DNA of 56,544 bases from Nostoc sp. LPT (GCF_017115165.1 NZ_JABXKF010000081.1:1-56544), one strand, 5' to 3'. Counted from the first letter of the stretch, positions 1 through 8,894 are shown. Numbers and translations are program-made. The notes: generated by a model not told the origin, from the letters alone.

Positions 1-265
1 ATCCATTCGCAGAATCGATCCCATACGTTGGCGCTTTCGCGACGTTGTAAGGTTGCTGTCATGGTTTTATAAGTGCGTTTGGTTGTTTATGAATCAGGCG
101 GTTTTGTTTTTGCCTGTAAATGTACTTTACAATGCTTTACAATTTTTAATCAAGTTTTATTACTTCAGTAAACCTGATAGAAGTTATTAGTTTTACTTAT
201 TTAAAGGCAAGCAACGAGGTCAGGATACGCCGAAGCTCTTTTTTGTATGACATCACAACATACAT

Positions 266-421
266 AATAGACCTCTTGCACGAATGTAAAACTTGCCCAC
301 CCTGCGGGATCTTGCTACATCCCCCAATCCCTTCTCCCAAAGTTGGGAGAAGGGGAGCCAATTTCAAAGTCCCTCTCCCTAGTTTGGGAGAGGGCTTTTG
401 ATTCATGCAAGAAGTCTAATA
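266..421. repeat. MITE-like element with imperfect terminal inverted repeats
   Basis: The left end (267-285, starting atagacctcttgcacgaat) is matched in inverted orientation by the right end (401-420, attcatgcaagaagtctaat) with a few mismatches. The interior contains two further hairpins (tcccaaagttggga and ctccctagtttgggag types). It has no coding capacity, so it could only be mobilised by a transposase encoded elsewhere. Confidence 0.55.
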
Positions 422-630
422 GATAGTTGTAGAAATTCTTATATTTTGGTTTTATTGCTTACTGACGTGGGAATAATAGCTTTATAGATTCCGCTATTCC
501 AAAAAAAATTAACCCTCGGCTTACCACTGGAGGCTTTTTTTGTTTGGCAAAATGGCATATCTCTAAATTAGACGGTTGCTATGGTATTTGAGTAGGATAC
601 ATTCCATGCGAAAAGTACTGACTTGCATTA

Positions 631-656
631 CCCCTGGCTAGCTACCAGGGGTTTTT
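631..656 (+). terminator. strong intrinsic terminator with no obvious gene upstream
   Basis: Perfect 7-bp arms (cccctgg and ccagggg) flank a 7-nt loop and are followed directly by five T. There is no supported plus-strand gene just upstream, so it may end a small non-coding transcript. Confidence 0.6.
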
Positions 657-657
657 A

Positions 658-1081
658 TTGGAACTTTACTCTAGTAATTGTGGAACTCTAAAAAATTTTT
701 CGCTTCCTGAAATCTTGCAAGGTGTAGATAAGCCACACTGTACGGTTTTAGGAAAGTACAACTCATATTCCTCGCAATATCTTCAACAAACGCAGCAAAA
801 TTTGTGTCTTGCGCGTTTGTATTGCTTTGATCCTCCATTGGTCAAAATCTGCGAGACCCTACACGTAGCTTGCTTCTCCGGAGGAGTACGGTAAGCTTCT
901 CTACGAGACGACAAGTGCGATCAATCGCAACGCTTCGACAAAATTCAAGATCAGTGCGGGATTTTGCAGTTATTGGACAATGAAGCATTTTATCCAGAAA
1001 GAACTGCAACTTGGACTAGAGCACTCAGGGTATCGAGTAGCGTCAGCAAAAAATGCCACAGAGGCAATAAATGTAATTTGA
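658..1081 (+). pseudogene. possible relics of a PATAN/receiver-type response regulator
   Basis: Two short frames look like fragments of a regulator. The first (from 658) contains GTLKNFSLPEILQGVD, which resembles the start of DUF4388/PATAN domains found in cyanobacterial PatA-like regulators. Its tail runs into a genomic repeat. The second (980-1081, 33 codons) reads ELQLGLEHSGYRVASA followed by NATEAI, which resembles the first helix and strand of a receiver domain but stops there. Neither is a complete domain. The assignment rests on pattern recognition only and could be chance similarity. Confidence 0.3.
866..915. repeat. dispersed palindromic repeat (cttctctacgagacg family)
   Basis: It carries the words gcttgcttctcc and gcttctctacgagacga, which recur with variation near 33757-33832, 36458-36530 and 49608-49662. 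It is a short dispersed cyanobacterial repeat without coding capacity. Confidence 0.5.
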
Positions 1082-1473
1082 ACGGTGCTAATTGCTTGAT
1101 TAGCCTAAAGGCTGACATATCATACTCAGTCAAAAATGTCTAAATATGTAAACAATATGTTATATTAATTTATATAAAGTAACAAGTAGGCAATACAGCC
1201 CTGTACACCACTGATGACAGAGGTGCGCTCAATGCCTACGCAACTAGAAAAACCGACTCACCTATCTGATTGTTCTAGGTCTGAAGAGCGCCGTTGTTAT
1301 TTTTTCCAAGAAGCGTTGCTATGCCGCTGATGATACTGACTTGGTTAACTGCCTTTGCCGTTAGCTAGGTGTTAAATATAGCAAGGCGTTCAGCTTCAGA
1401 CCTAGATTTGAAGATAGTGCCCTGCAAGGTCAATTTGACAGTTTTTACCCTAAGTGGATTAAAAGAGGCAGTA
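1082..1473 (+). other. nblA upstream region with a short upstream frame
   Basis: This 390-base leader is AT-rich around 1140-1185. It contains a 32-codon frame at 1232-1330 (MPTQLEKPTHLSDC...) preceded by agaggtg, which could be a leader peptide. I could not place a reliable promoter or NtcA box by eye. Confidence 0.3.
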
Positions 1474-1671
1474 ATGAATCAGCCAATCAAATTATCTTTA
1501 GAACAAGAATTTAGCATTCGTTCCTTTAGCGATCAAGTGCAGCAGATGTCCCGTGAACAAGCTCAAGAGTTCTTGATCTTGCACTATAAGCAGATGATGA
1601 TTCGGGAAACGATGTTTAAAGAAATCCTCAAACACAAGTGGAAACTAGATATGGATTTCGCCTCATCGTAA
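1474..1671 (+). CDS. nblA: phycobilisome degradation protein NblA
   Basis: This 65-residue protein matches the NblA family along its length, with QPIKLSLEQEFSIRSFSDQV near the start, then SREQAQEFLILHYKQMMIRE, and a basic C-terminal helix (ILKHKWKLD). NblA proteins are small helical adaptors that bind phycobilisomes and bring them to the Clp protease during nitrogen or sulfur starvation; this is family knowledge. The frame is open 35 codons further upstream. I start at the internal ATG because the family begins there and an AGAGG motif lies a few bases before it. A one-helix Hli gene follows after 71 bases in the same direction, which suggests a shared stress-response role. Confidence 0.9.
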   Translation: MNQPIKLSLEQEFSIRSFSDQVQQMSREQAQEFLILHYKQMMIRETMFKEILKHKWKLDMDFASS

Positions 1672-1742
1672 AACCGGGAAGCAATCCTTACTTTGCACAA
1701 CGCCAGTAAGTTATTACAGTCACAAAACTTGGATTATTAACT

Positions 1743-1922
1743 ATGTCAGCTAACACAAACATTAACCCCCCGATGCTTGATAATCGCAATGCCTGGCGTT
1801 GGGGATTTACACCCCAGGCTGAACTTTGGAACGGTCGTTTGGCGATGATTGGCTTTTTGTGCGCCGCCCTAATTGAACTATTTTCTGGTCAAGGCTTCCT
1901 CCACTTTTGGGGTCTTCTGTAG
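1743..1922 (+). CDS. high-light-inducible one-helix protein (CAB/ELIP/HLIP family)
   Basis: This 59-residue protein carries the chlorophyll-binding helix signature of the family: [13 protein letters not shown] at residues 26-38, followed by a hydrophobic run ([11 protein letters not shown]) and a short C-terminus (FLHFWGLL). The Glu, Asn and Arg positions that ligate or brace chlorophyll in family members are present. Hli proteins sit in the thylakoid membrane, bind chlorophyll and carotenoid, and dissipate energy or protect newly made pigment proteins. It lies 71 bases after nblA on the same strand and may be cotranscribed with it. No clear Shine-Dalgarno motif precedes the ATG. Confidence 0.88.
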   Translation: MSANTNINPPMLDNRNAWRWGFTPQAELWNGRLAMIGFLCAALIELFSGQGFLHFWGLL

Positions 1923-2153
1923 GTCAGCAGTTGCTCTAGTGCTGGTTAGGTTTTGTAAATGTATTTATATTACTGCTAGTGGTCACGGTGTCACCACTTG
2001 ATACATTTTGAGTGATATCCGTTCCTCAGCTCCCTCTGAAAAATCACCAGTCAACTAGGCGATCGCTGCCCTCGACATATCTACCTTGCCTTTATCTGTT
2101 GGTTTATATCATAAAGCTAGCTATTTGACAAGATTGTTGTTATACTTATTTAC

Positions 2154-2399
2154 ATGAACACTAATTTAGACTTCAAATCTCCTGAGCTATTTGGTTCTGT
2201 TGTTTTCAGACCTGATTTTAATAGCTTTAAGACTATCAATGCTTCCCAAGCTTGGTCTTTATTCTTTACAGGTGGTAGAGAAGACAACAAACTAGATTCT
2301 AACCCTCGAATAGGTCTTTTGTTTACTAGTATTTTGCTAGGTCTTAGTGTTTCTGGGTTCGCCAGCGCACTGATTAGCCGGACAATATTTCCTGCTTAA
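2154..2399 (+). CDS. small single-helix membrane protein, unknown
   Basis: I do not recognise a named family. The 81 residues divide into a polar N-terminal half (MNTNLDFKSPELFGSVVF, then a GGREDNKLDS stretch) and a single hydrophobic helix at about 53-75 (IGLLFTSILLGLSVSGFASAL). The residues entering the helix (DSNPRIGLLF) have the same N-x-R spacing as the Hli motif ([10 protein letters not shown]), so it may be a distant Hli-like helix. This is an inference from a very short match. A clean intrinsic terminator follows 35 bases after the stop, and the gene sits just downstream of nblA and the Hli gene. Confidence 0.65.
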   Translation: MNTNLDFKSPELFGSVVFRPDFNSFKTINASQAWSLFFTGGREDNKLDSNPRIGLLFTSILLGLSVSGFASALISRTIFPA

Positions 2400-2434
2400 G
2401 TGTTTGGCTAGTAGCTAATACGAAGTATAACTCT

Positions 2435-2466
2435 GAACCACCAACTTCTTGGTGGTTCAAATTTTT
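2435..2466 (+). terminator. intrinsic terminator
   Basis: Perfect 10-bp arms (gaaccaccaa and ttggtggttc) with a 4-nt loop are followed by aaattttt. It lies 35 bases after the small membrane protein gene that ends at 2399. Confidence 0.8.
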
Positions 2467-2602
2467 AGTGTGTCTTCACTAATATCTGAGTAACCCAATA
2501 GTTTCGGCTAACCTACAAATCTTTTAAAGTCTGACTAGCCTTGAAGGATATCAGGACAAATATTCATCTAAAATTTGGCAATTTAATCTAGGAGAATTAA
2601 TA

Positions 2603-2941
2603 TTGGACTTCAACACTTTGACGGTATTTTCAAGCACTTACTGCATTGGTATTTGTGCCTTTCTAATCCCAGTCAACCTAATTGCTACCTCGTTAACAAT
2701 AGGTTTGACATTATTGTGTCGTCCAGCTATTGAAATTTGGCGAAGTGCTGCAATTGCCAGTACCTTTGCTTTATTAATGATACTGCACGTATTTGCTTGG
2801 TTCATGATTGGAGTTGTCATGGCTCCTACATACATTTTATTGGGACTAGGAAGCATCTGTCTGTTCGCAAATTTAGGAGCAATTCTCCTATACAAACGCT
2901 TTGCAAACGCATATGTAGCGATTCAACTTGAATTTTCCTAA
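2603..2941 (+). CDS. small multi-helix membrane protein, unknown
   Basis: This is a 112-residue, strongly hydrophobic protein with about three or four predicted helices (roughly residues 10-38, 46-70 and 72-100). I do not recognise the family. The start is a TTG, chosen because a strong ribosome site (AGGAGAA) lies about seven bases upstream and no in-frame ATG precedes the first helix. It stands alone between a terminator and a long repeat-containing spacer. The function is unknown. The good ribosome site and uninterrupted frame argue that it is real. Confidence 0.55.
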   Translation: MDFNTLTVFSSTYCIGICAFLIPVNLIATSLTIGLTLLCRPAIEIWRSAAIASTFALLMILHVFAWFMIGVVMAPTYILLGLGSICLFANLGAILLYKRFANAYVAIQLEFS

Positions 2942-3728
2942 GTACACGGAGAAGTAAGCCTTTATAGAGCAAACGCTTGTATTTTTCTTGGTAAGCTTAC
3001 CCAAATGAGTATCTATCTTGGTATAAAGGTGGTACCAACTTTCAGGAGTGCGATCGCAATTAGAGTGATGATTAAATTGATTGCTGGCAAGTTCTATTTA
3101 GTTGAGGGTAGAGTATGCCGTTTTGCTGGCATTGCTCAAAATAAGTATTTTGGTACGATACACAATTTTATTGATGAGTTTGATTACTGCTGGTGAATTG
3201 TCTCCTCAGCAGTGCCCTATATTAAATTCTGGGTTAGAATAACCTGTTACCAAGTTTATGAAGTGCGATGGCGTACTCGCCCGCTTTATAGCGATCGCAA
3301 GGGGTGATCGCCAAAAATCTGATTAAAGATAGCGCTTTTGAGTAGCACATCAAACCCTTATAACTTCATGAAGAGTGCTGAGTTAAAAGTGCTGAGTGCT
3401 GAGTCGAAAGACCGCCCACAAGGAGCGGGGCTTTTACCAAGTACATCAGTAATGAGTACTTTTCTTTACTCAATAACCAGTACTCAGCACTCAGCACTGA
3501 GTATGGAAAAACTTTAATTGCCACAGTGGCAATTTTGTCTGCGCCTGGGGATTCTACTAAGATATTGCAGCATTCTTAATAACTCTAAGGTTGACAACTT
3601 GGGATGAGTAGTGATTCTAGAATTTCCTGCTTTTCCGAATTAATAAGGGATAGCGATTTTAATTTAACTAGGGAAGTGTCAATATAGGCTTATATCGAAG
3701 TGAAAAAATCAAGTGCAACGAATTAACG
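2942..3728. other. intergenic stretch with a long inverted repeat
   Basis: I see no convincing gene. A 63-codon frame at 3005-3196 lacks recognisable features. The arms gtgctgagtgctgagt (3389-3404) and actcagcactcagcac (3482-3497) form a 16-bp perfect inverted repeat built from the AGTGCTG heptamer common in Nostocales. Confidence 0.5.
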
Positions 3729-4100
3729 ATGACAGAAGCTAAAAACGTAATCGGTGCAAACCTAGAAGCCTGCTGCACTTCTCCCATGACTGGGTTTTAC
3801 CGCGACGGTTTTTGTCGCACAGGTGGTCAGGATTTTGGGGCGCATGTCGTATGTGCCCAAGTGACATCAGAATTCCTGGAGTTCACTAAATCGCAGGGGA
3901 ACGACCTGAGCACACCTGTTCCTGATTCTAATTTTCCTGGACTGAAGCCTGGCGATCGCTGGTGTTTGTGTGCTTCTCGCTGGCAAGAAGCTCTAGAAGC
4001 TGGCGTTGCTCCACCTGTAATACTTTCAGCAACCCATGCTAGAGCTTTGGAAGTGGTTTCTCTAGACGAACTCAAAAAACATGCTCTAACTTTGTCTTGA
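3729..4100 (+). CDS. DUF2237 family protein
   Basis: The 123-residue protein matches the DUF2237 (COG3651) family throughout: NVIGANLEACCTSPMTGFYR at residues 6-25, a middle FLEFTKSQGNDLSTP, and the hallmark FPGLKPGDRWCLCASRW followed by EALEAGVAPPVILSATH. Conserved cysteines (the CC pair and the CLC motif) suggest a metal or redox role, but the family has no established biochemical function. It faces the minus-strand kinase gene, with an inverted repeat between them that could end both transcripts. No partner gene is evident. Confidence 0.88.
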   Translation: MTEAKNVIGANLEACCTSPMTGFYRDGFCRTGGQDFGAHVVCAQVTSEFLEFTKSQGNDLSTPVPDSNFPGLKPGDRWCLCASRWQEALEAGVAPPVILSATHARALEVVSLDELKKHALTLS

Positions 4101-4137
4101 TTGGGCATTGGGCATAAGAGGCAGAGGTGTGGGGGAA

Positions 4138-4169
4138 CAGAGGAGAAAACTACTGTAATTTCTCCTCTG
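4138..4169. terminator. inverted repeat between convergent genes, possible bidirectional terminator
   Basis: The arms cagaggagaaa and tttctcctctg (11 bp, perfect) flank a 10-nt loop, and the pairing extends outward through gggg/cccc with a mismatch. It sits between the DUF2237 gene (ends 4100) and the kinase gene (ends 4216). There is no strong T run. Confidence 0.5.
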
Positions 4170-4215
4170 CTCCCCTGCCCCTTTGCTTTACCTACTCCCC
4201 ACTCTCCATTCCAAA

Positions 4216-6435
4216 TCAACTCACTGGAACTTCAATAGGCAGTTCTAATACATTGACAACCGCAGAAATCAACTTATTGGGGTCAATTGGCTTAGATAAA
4301 TGCTGCTGAAACCCTGCTCTTAGAGCTTCCAAGCGGTCTTCCTCTCGCGTGTATGCTGTTAAAGCGATCGCGGGGATGCATCCGCCTTTTTCTGGTTCTA
4401 AAGATCGCAGTTTCCTAATTAATGTATAACCATCTTGCTCTGACATACCGATGTCGCTAACCAGGATATCTGGTTTTGCTTGTTCAAGTACTACTAGGGC
4501 TTCATCAACTGATCCTACCGCAGTGGCAAAAGCTCCATACTCCTCAAACATAAAACTGAGAAAGTTACGGGTATCTGTTTCATCATCTACAACTAAAACT
4601 CTTAATCCAGCAAGGGGGGTAGATGCTACAGAGGAGGAAATTTTTCCTGTTGCTTCTCTATTTCCCCTATTGTCTTGTAAGAGTGGTAGTCTTACAGTAA
4701 AGGTTGCTCCTTGTCCAGTGCCTAAACTTTGGGCAAAAATTGTCCCCTTGTGTAGTTCTACTAGATGACGGACGATCGCTAATCCTAGTCCTAATCCATT
4801 GTGCGATCGCGTTGTGGTACTGTCTGCTTGCCGAAAACGCTCAAATACTTTGGGTAAAAACTCGGAACTGATACCAATGCCTGTATCGATAACTTTAATT
4901 TGGGCGTACTGAGATTTTGAATTTTGAGATTTTGCGGAAAGTTTAAGACTCGGCTCCCGACCATCAGAATTTTCCAAGACGGATTTTAGATTATTGCTTT
5001 CTTCAGTGTTTGAAGAGTCTAAATTTTCACTAAGAGATTCAAATCCAAATTCGTTCGACTGGGTTGTACTGAGGCTTGTGGAAGTACCGCTCACACCTAA
5101 ATCTGAAATCGGTAATCCAAAATGCTTTGACAGCCTGACTTCTACCCTACCACCTTTAGGGGTAAACTTTATTGCATTAGTTAGTAGGTTCCAGACAATT
5201 TGCTGTAAACGGGCTGGATCGCCATAGACTGACCCTATCGAAGTATCTAGCACAGTATTTAATTGAATATCTTTTGGCTCTGCTAGGGGACGCACTGCCT
5301 CTAAAGCTGCCTCCATCACCGAGATTAGATTCACTGCCGATACGTTTAACCGCAACTGACCACGGATAATCCGGGATACGTCCAAGATATCCTCAATTAG
5401 TTGCATCTGAGATATAGCGTTGCGTTCGATCGCCTCCAAGGCGCGGGAAGTGGCTTTTTCGTCAAGTTTCTTGGTGCGGAGGATTTTTGACCAGCCGAGC
5501 ATTGAGGTTAGAGGCGTGCGGAGTTCGTGGGAGAGAACAGCTAGAAACTCATCTTTCATCCGATTCGCAGCTTCTGCTTCCTGTCTTGCCGTTTGTTCGC
5601 GAATCACTTGAGCGTGGACTTCTTCTGCTTGCTTGCGTTCGGTAATATCTTCAAGAGTGCCTACATAACCCAACAAGTCTCCTTGACTGGAAAGCATCGG
5701 TGATGAGCGAACTTGAACCCAACGAATGTTACCGTGAGCAGCTTGAAAGCGAAATTCTTCTGAGTATTCCCGACCTTCATTAATGTAAGCAGACCAACTA
5801 GCGATCGCTCGTTCTTTGTCTTCTAGATGAACAGATTCCAGCCATCTCTTTTCTAAACTCTCTGACGCTTTCAAGCCACAAATTGCCTGATAGCGGGGAT
5901 TAGTATATTTACAGTCACCTTCGGTATCAGTTTCAAAAATGCCAACGGGTGAGCAGGTACTTAGCGATCGGAATCGTTCTTCACTTTGCCTGAGTTCGGT
6001 ATTCACAGCCACCAGTTGCGCTGTTTGTTGCTTGACGGCTTCTGTTTTCTTAAATAGTTCTACAAATACTGTGACTTTAGAAGTCAAGATATTGGGGTCT
6101 AGTGGTTTGAGCAAATAATCAACTGCACCCAAGGCATAACCTTTAAACAGCATTTGGTCGCTGGTGCTAAAGGCGGTGAGAAAGATAATTGGAGTGTGAC
6201 GCGATCGCCCCCGATTGCGAATTAAGGTAGCAGTTTCAAAACCGTCCATTCCTGGCATTTGCACATCCAGCAAAATCACAGCAAAGTCTTGATGCAGCAG
6301 ACACCTCAAAGCTTCTTCCCCGGAAGTAGCTCTCACGAGATTCTCCCCTAGTTTTTCTAGGATTGCCTCTAGTGCCAGCAAATTTTCTAGTTTATCATCT
6401 ACTAGGAGGATGTTGACTTTGGGTTCCATCTGCAT
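4216..6435 (-). CDS. hybrid histidine kinase (REC-PAS-HisKA-HATPase-REC)
   Basis: The 739-residue soluble signalling protein has an N-terminal receiver (acidic pair DD13-14, phospho-acceptor D57 in LLDVQMPG), a PAS/PAC segment (about 150-270), a HisKA domain with H303 in LSHELRTPL, a HATPase domain with N (NLLTNAIKF), DTGIG and GLGLGLAI boxes, and a C-terminal receiver with D661 in VSDIGM. There are no membrane helices, so it probably responds to a cytoplasmic or partner-borne signal. The ATG at 6435 lies four bases after the cheB-like stop, so the two are coupled. A longer frame would overlap that gene. An unusual Ser/Asn-rich insert of about 75 residues (437-510) interrupts the ATPase domain. 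The signal is unknown. Confidence 0.9.
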   Translation of the reverse strand: MQMEPKVNILLVDDKLENLLALEAILEKLGENLVRATSGEEALRCLLHQDFAVILLDVQMPGMDGFETATLIRNRGRSRHTPIIFLTAFSTSDQMLFKGYALGAVDYLLKPLDPNILTSKVTVFVELFKKTEAVKQQTAQLVAVNTELRQSEERFRSLSTCSPVGIFETDTEGDCKYTNPRYQAICGLKASESLEKRWLESVHLEDKERAIASWSAYINEGREYSEEFRFQAAHGNIRWVQVRSSPMLSSQGDLLGYVGTLEDITERKQAEEVHAQVIREQTARQEAEAANRMKDEFLAVLSHELRTPLTSMLGWSKILRTKKLDEKATSRALEAIERNAISQMQLIEDILDVSRIIRGQLRLNVSAVNLISVMEAALEAVRPLAEPKDIQLNTVLDTSIGSVYGDPARLQQIVWNLLTNAIKFTPKGGRVEVRLSKHFGLPISDLGVSGTSTSLSTTQSNEFGFESLSENLDSSNTEESNNLKSVLENSDGREPSLKLSAKSQNSKSQYAQIKVIDTGIGISSEFLPKVFERFRQADSTTTRSHNGLGLGLAIVRHLVELHKGTIFAQSLGTGQGATFTVRLPLLQDNRGNREATGKISSSVASTPLAGLRVLVVDDETDTRNFLSFMFEEYGAFATAVGSVDEALVVLEQAKPDILVSDIGMSEQDGYTLIRKLRSLEPEKGGCIPAIALTAYTREEDRLEALRAGFQQHLSKPIDPNKLISAVVNVLELPIEVPVS

Positions 6436-6439
6436 CGGT

Positions 6440-7012
6440 TTATTTCTGTGATAATTGACAAAGCTTGACCATCTGGGAAGCAATGTTTGAGAGTGTCAAA
6501 ATCCAGTCTACTGTAATAGCAGAAATTGCTGCCTCTGGCATAATGTCGCTCTCCGCTGTGGCAGGTTCTTGTACAATGGTAATTCCTCCCCGCGCTTTTA
6601 TTTTTTTAAGACCTTGCACACCATCTTGGTTTGCTCCTGTCAATATTACACCAATAACTTCTTCTGTGTAGACATCGGCTGCCGACTCAAACAGCACATC
6701 AATAGATGGTCTAGCATAGGAAACAGGCTGATCAGTCGAAAGAGCAAAGTGACCTGGTTCAACCAGTAAGTGGTAATCTGCTGGGGCTATGTAGATATGT
6801 CCCGGTAGTAGTTCGTCCTTATCTTCCACTTCTCGAATTTTCAACAAAGTGGATTCTTGTAATAAATCCTGGAGTGTGTTGCTAGAGTCTTTATGACGGT
6901 GTTGCACGATCGCGATCGGCACAGGGAAGTCTGCTGGTAAATTTCCCAGGACGATTTTCAATGCTGATAATCCGCCTAAAGAAGTACCAATTACCACAAT
7001 TTTAAACGACAC
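6440..7012 (-). CDS. stand-alone CheB-type methylesterase domain protein
   Basis: The 190-residue protein is only the CheB catalytic domain, without a receiver. The three catalytic elements are visible: Ser in IGTSLGG, His in VQHRHKD and Asp in LTGANQDGVQGL. CheB enzymes remove methyl groups from, or deamidate, glutamates of chemoreceptors, but single-domain versions beside hybrid kinases often act in other signalling pathways. I chose the GTG at 7012 (MSFKIVVIGTS) because it follows GAGGG at good spacing and matches family starts. A GTG at 7027 is the alternative. It lies 64 bases after mntB and four bases before the kinase gene, so it probably works with that kinase. Confidence 0.82.
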   Translation of the reverse strand: MSFKIVVIGTSLGGLSALKIVLGNLPADFPVPIAIVQHRHKDSSNTLQDLLQESTLLKIREVEDKDELLPGHIYIAPADYHLLVEPGHFALSTDQPVSYARPSIDVLFESAADVYTEEVIGVILTGANQDGVQGLKKIKARGGITIVQEPATAESDIMPEAAISAITVDWILTLSNIASQMVKLCQLSQK

Positions 7013-7076
7013 TTGTTTCGCCCTCACACCTGCAAAATGGGGGTTACGTAAATAGCAAAGGCTATTTCATCCTGAA

Positions 7077-7940
7077 TTAGTCAGTGTTTTCTTGCTTCTT
7101 TGCTCTTACCAGTAACCCATGTTTAGGTGCAAAAATCATTGCTATGACAAACAACAAGGTTTGCAACACAACTATGCAACCCCCTGTTGCACCATCGATA
7201 TGATAGCTGATGTAAGTCCCCATAACACTAGAAAATACTCCCGATGCCATTGCAATTAGTATCATGTGGTCAAAACGGTCTGTTAACAAATAAGCCGTTG
7301 CTCCCGGAGTAACTAACATAGCGACAACCAGAATAATTCCCACTGTCTGAAGTCCGGCGACTGCAGTTAACGAGAGTAATGATAGTAAAATATAGTGCAG
7401 CGCTCCTGTATTCAAGCCAATGGAACGTGCATGAGTGGGGTCAAAACAAAATAATAGTAGGTCTTTACGTAAAACAGCTATTGTTACTAAAGTAATAACG
7501 CTAATAATAACCGTTTGGATAATGTCTTCATTAGAAATACCCAAGACATTCCCAAACAAAATGTGCGTCAAGTCTACGCTACTTGGAGTTTTGGAAACTA
7601 GTACCAAACCCAGAGCGAAAAATCCTGTAAATACAAGTCCAATGACAGTATCTTCTTTAATTCTCGTCTTCGCTTTGATATAACCGATCGCAATAACTGA
7701 ACCTACTCCGAAAACAAAAGCGCCCACAGCAAAAGGGATATTTAAAACATAAGCAATTACTACCCCAGGCATTACCGCATGGGAAACAGCATCTCCCATC
7801 AATGCCCAACCTTTTAGGGTCATAAAACAAGATAAAACAGAACAGACCACCCCAACTAAGGCACTTACACAAATTGCCTTCACCATGAATTCATGCTGTA
7901 AAGGTGTGGTTAACCAATCTAGGAATGCGAGAGTATTCAT
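7077..7940 (-). CDS. mntB: manganese ABC transporter permease MntB
   Basis: The 287-residue integral membrane protein belongs to the ABC-3 permease family (zinc and manganese importers), with about eight helices and the family motif ALMGDAVSHAVMPGVVIAY near residues 45-65. It would form the membrane channel for Mn(II) delivered by MntC and driven by MntA. The gene follows mntA with a 24-base gap on the same strand, giving the order mntC-mntA-mntB known from Synechocystis. A small hairpin (AAATAGC/GCTATTT near 7050-7066) lies just after the stop. Zinc permeases have similar sequences; the cluster order and MntC-type binding protein favour manganese. Confidence 0.88.
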   Translation of the reverse strand: MNTLAFLDWLTTPLQHEFMVKAICVSALVGVVCSVLSCFMTLKGWALMGDAVSHAVMPGVVIAYVLNIPFAVGAFVFGVGSVIAIGYIKAKTRIKEDTVIGLVFTGFFALGLVLVSKTPSSVDLTHILFGNVLGISNEDIIQTVIISVITLVTIAVLRKDLLLFCFDPTHARSIGLNTGALHYILLSLLSLTAVAGLQTVGIILVVAMLVTPGATAYLLTDRFDHMILIAMASGVFSSVMGTYISYHIDGATGGCIVVLQTLLFVIAMIFAPKHGLLVRAKKQENTD

Positions 7941-7964
7941 ATTTTTAACAATATTAATTAGTAA

Positions 7965-8744
7965 TTAATCAGATTCGCTTTTATTTCCACGGATTATCTG
8001 ACTTTTGCTGAAAGATAAATCTCCAAGAGAACCACCAAAAGTCCGAGAGAGATTCTCTTCTGTGAAGACTTCAGATGTATTTCCATAAGCTAAAATAGTA
8101 CGATTGATAAGTACTACTTGGTCGCAGAAAGTGGTAATAGACGCTAAATCATGGGTAGAAATCAAAATTGTATGACCTTCTTCTCGCAATTCCAGCAATA
8201 AGTCAATCATCGCTTTTTCTGTTTTGATATCTACCCCAGTGAAAGGTTCATCTAATAGTAAAACTGTTCCCTGTTGTGCTAAAGCACGGGCGAGAAAGGC
8301 GCGTTTTTTCTGTCCACCAGAGAGTTCTCCTATTTGGCGATCGCGCATTGACCACATTTGCACCCTTTCCAAACTTTCCTTCACCACTCTTTGATCTTTC
8401 GCCGATGGGATTCGTAATATATTCATGTATCCGTAGCGCCCCATCATCACCACATCATGGACACTTACTGGAAAATTCCAGTCCACTTCTTCTGACTGTG
8501 GTACATAGGCGACCAAGCTTTTTTTCTGTACAGTTTTTATCGGTAAGCCATTAATCAAAACCTGTCCTGTAACTGGCTTCAAAAAACCCATAATCGCCTT
8601 AAATAGGGTTGATTTACCACTACCATTCATCCCCAGTAAACCACTAATTGAACCTGCTTGGATTTGCAAAAAAGCACCATGTAAAGCAACTTTGCCGTGG
8701 TAAGCAACTGTCAGATTTTCGACATCAATACTAATAGATTTCAC
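7965..8744 (-). CDS. mntA: manganese ABC transporter ATP-binding protein MntA
   Basis: The 259-residue ATPase shows Walker A ([12 protein letters not shown], about 36-47), the Q loop ([10 protein letters not shown]), the ABC signature LSGGQKKR, Walker B ([12 protein letters not shown]) and the H-loop histidine in ISTHDL. The [15 protein letters not shown] segment is typical of ATPases of metal-chelate importers. It powers Mn(II) import with MntB and MntC. It sits between mntC (151 bases upstream) and mntB (24 bases downstream). The larger gap behind mntC contains a small palindrome (aggactaaagtcct, 8834-8847) that could allow separate expression levels. Confidence 0.9.
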   Translation of the reverse strand: MKSISIDVENLTVAYHGKVALHGAFLQIQAGSISGLLGMNGSGKSTLFKAIMGFLKPVTGQVLINGLPIKTVQKKSLVAYVPQSEEVDWNFPVSVHDVVMMGRYGYMNILRIPSAKDQRVVKESLERVQMWSMRDRQIGELSGGQKKRAFLARALAQQGTVLLLDEPFTGVDIKTEKAMIDLLLELREEGHTILISTHDLASITTFCDQVVLINRTILAYGNTSEVFTEENLSRTFGGSLGDLSFSKSQIIRGNKSESD

Positions 8745-8833
8745 TAAAAATCACCTCTAAGATTAATCATTACTTTGTAGTGAGCGACTCCAGCATTTTT
8801 TGCGAATACGTAACGTTTTCTAGAGAACAAAAC

Positions 8834-8847
8834 AGGACTAAAGTCCT
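8834..8847. repeat. short palindrome shared with the hairpin downstream of murD
   Basis: The sequence aggactaaagtcct has 6-bp arms around two bases and is followed by ttactac. The same words form the core of the larger inverted repeat at 40594-40642. It lies in the mntC-mntA spacer. Confidence 0.45.
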
Positions 8848-8894
8848 TACTACAAGCTAATTTTAAATAATTAAATTTATTCTTACATACTTGC

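Larger units (their letters stand above)
1..657. other. gene-poor stretch with a MITE-like element and two terminator-like hairpins
   Basis: I see no convincing protein gene here. It holds an inverted-repeat element (about 266-421), a weak terminator-like hairpin with a T run near 513-540, and a strong one at 631-656. The short open frames lie inside the repeat and have no recognisable product. Confidence 0.5.

Noticed and set aside
3005..3196. A 63-codon plus-strand frame
   Set aside because: No ribosome site, no recognisable domain, and composition like the surrounding non-coding DNA.
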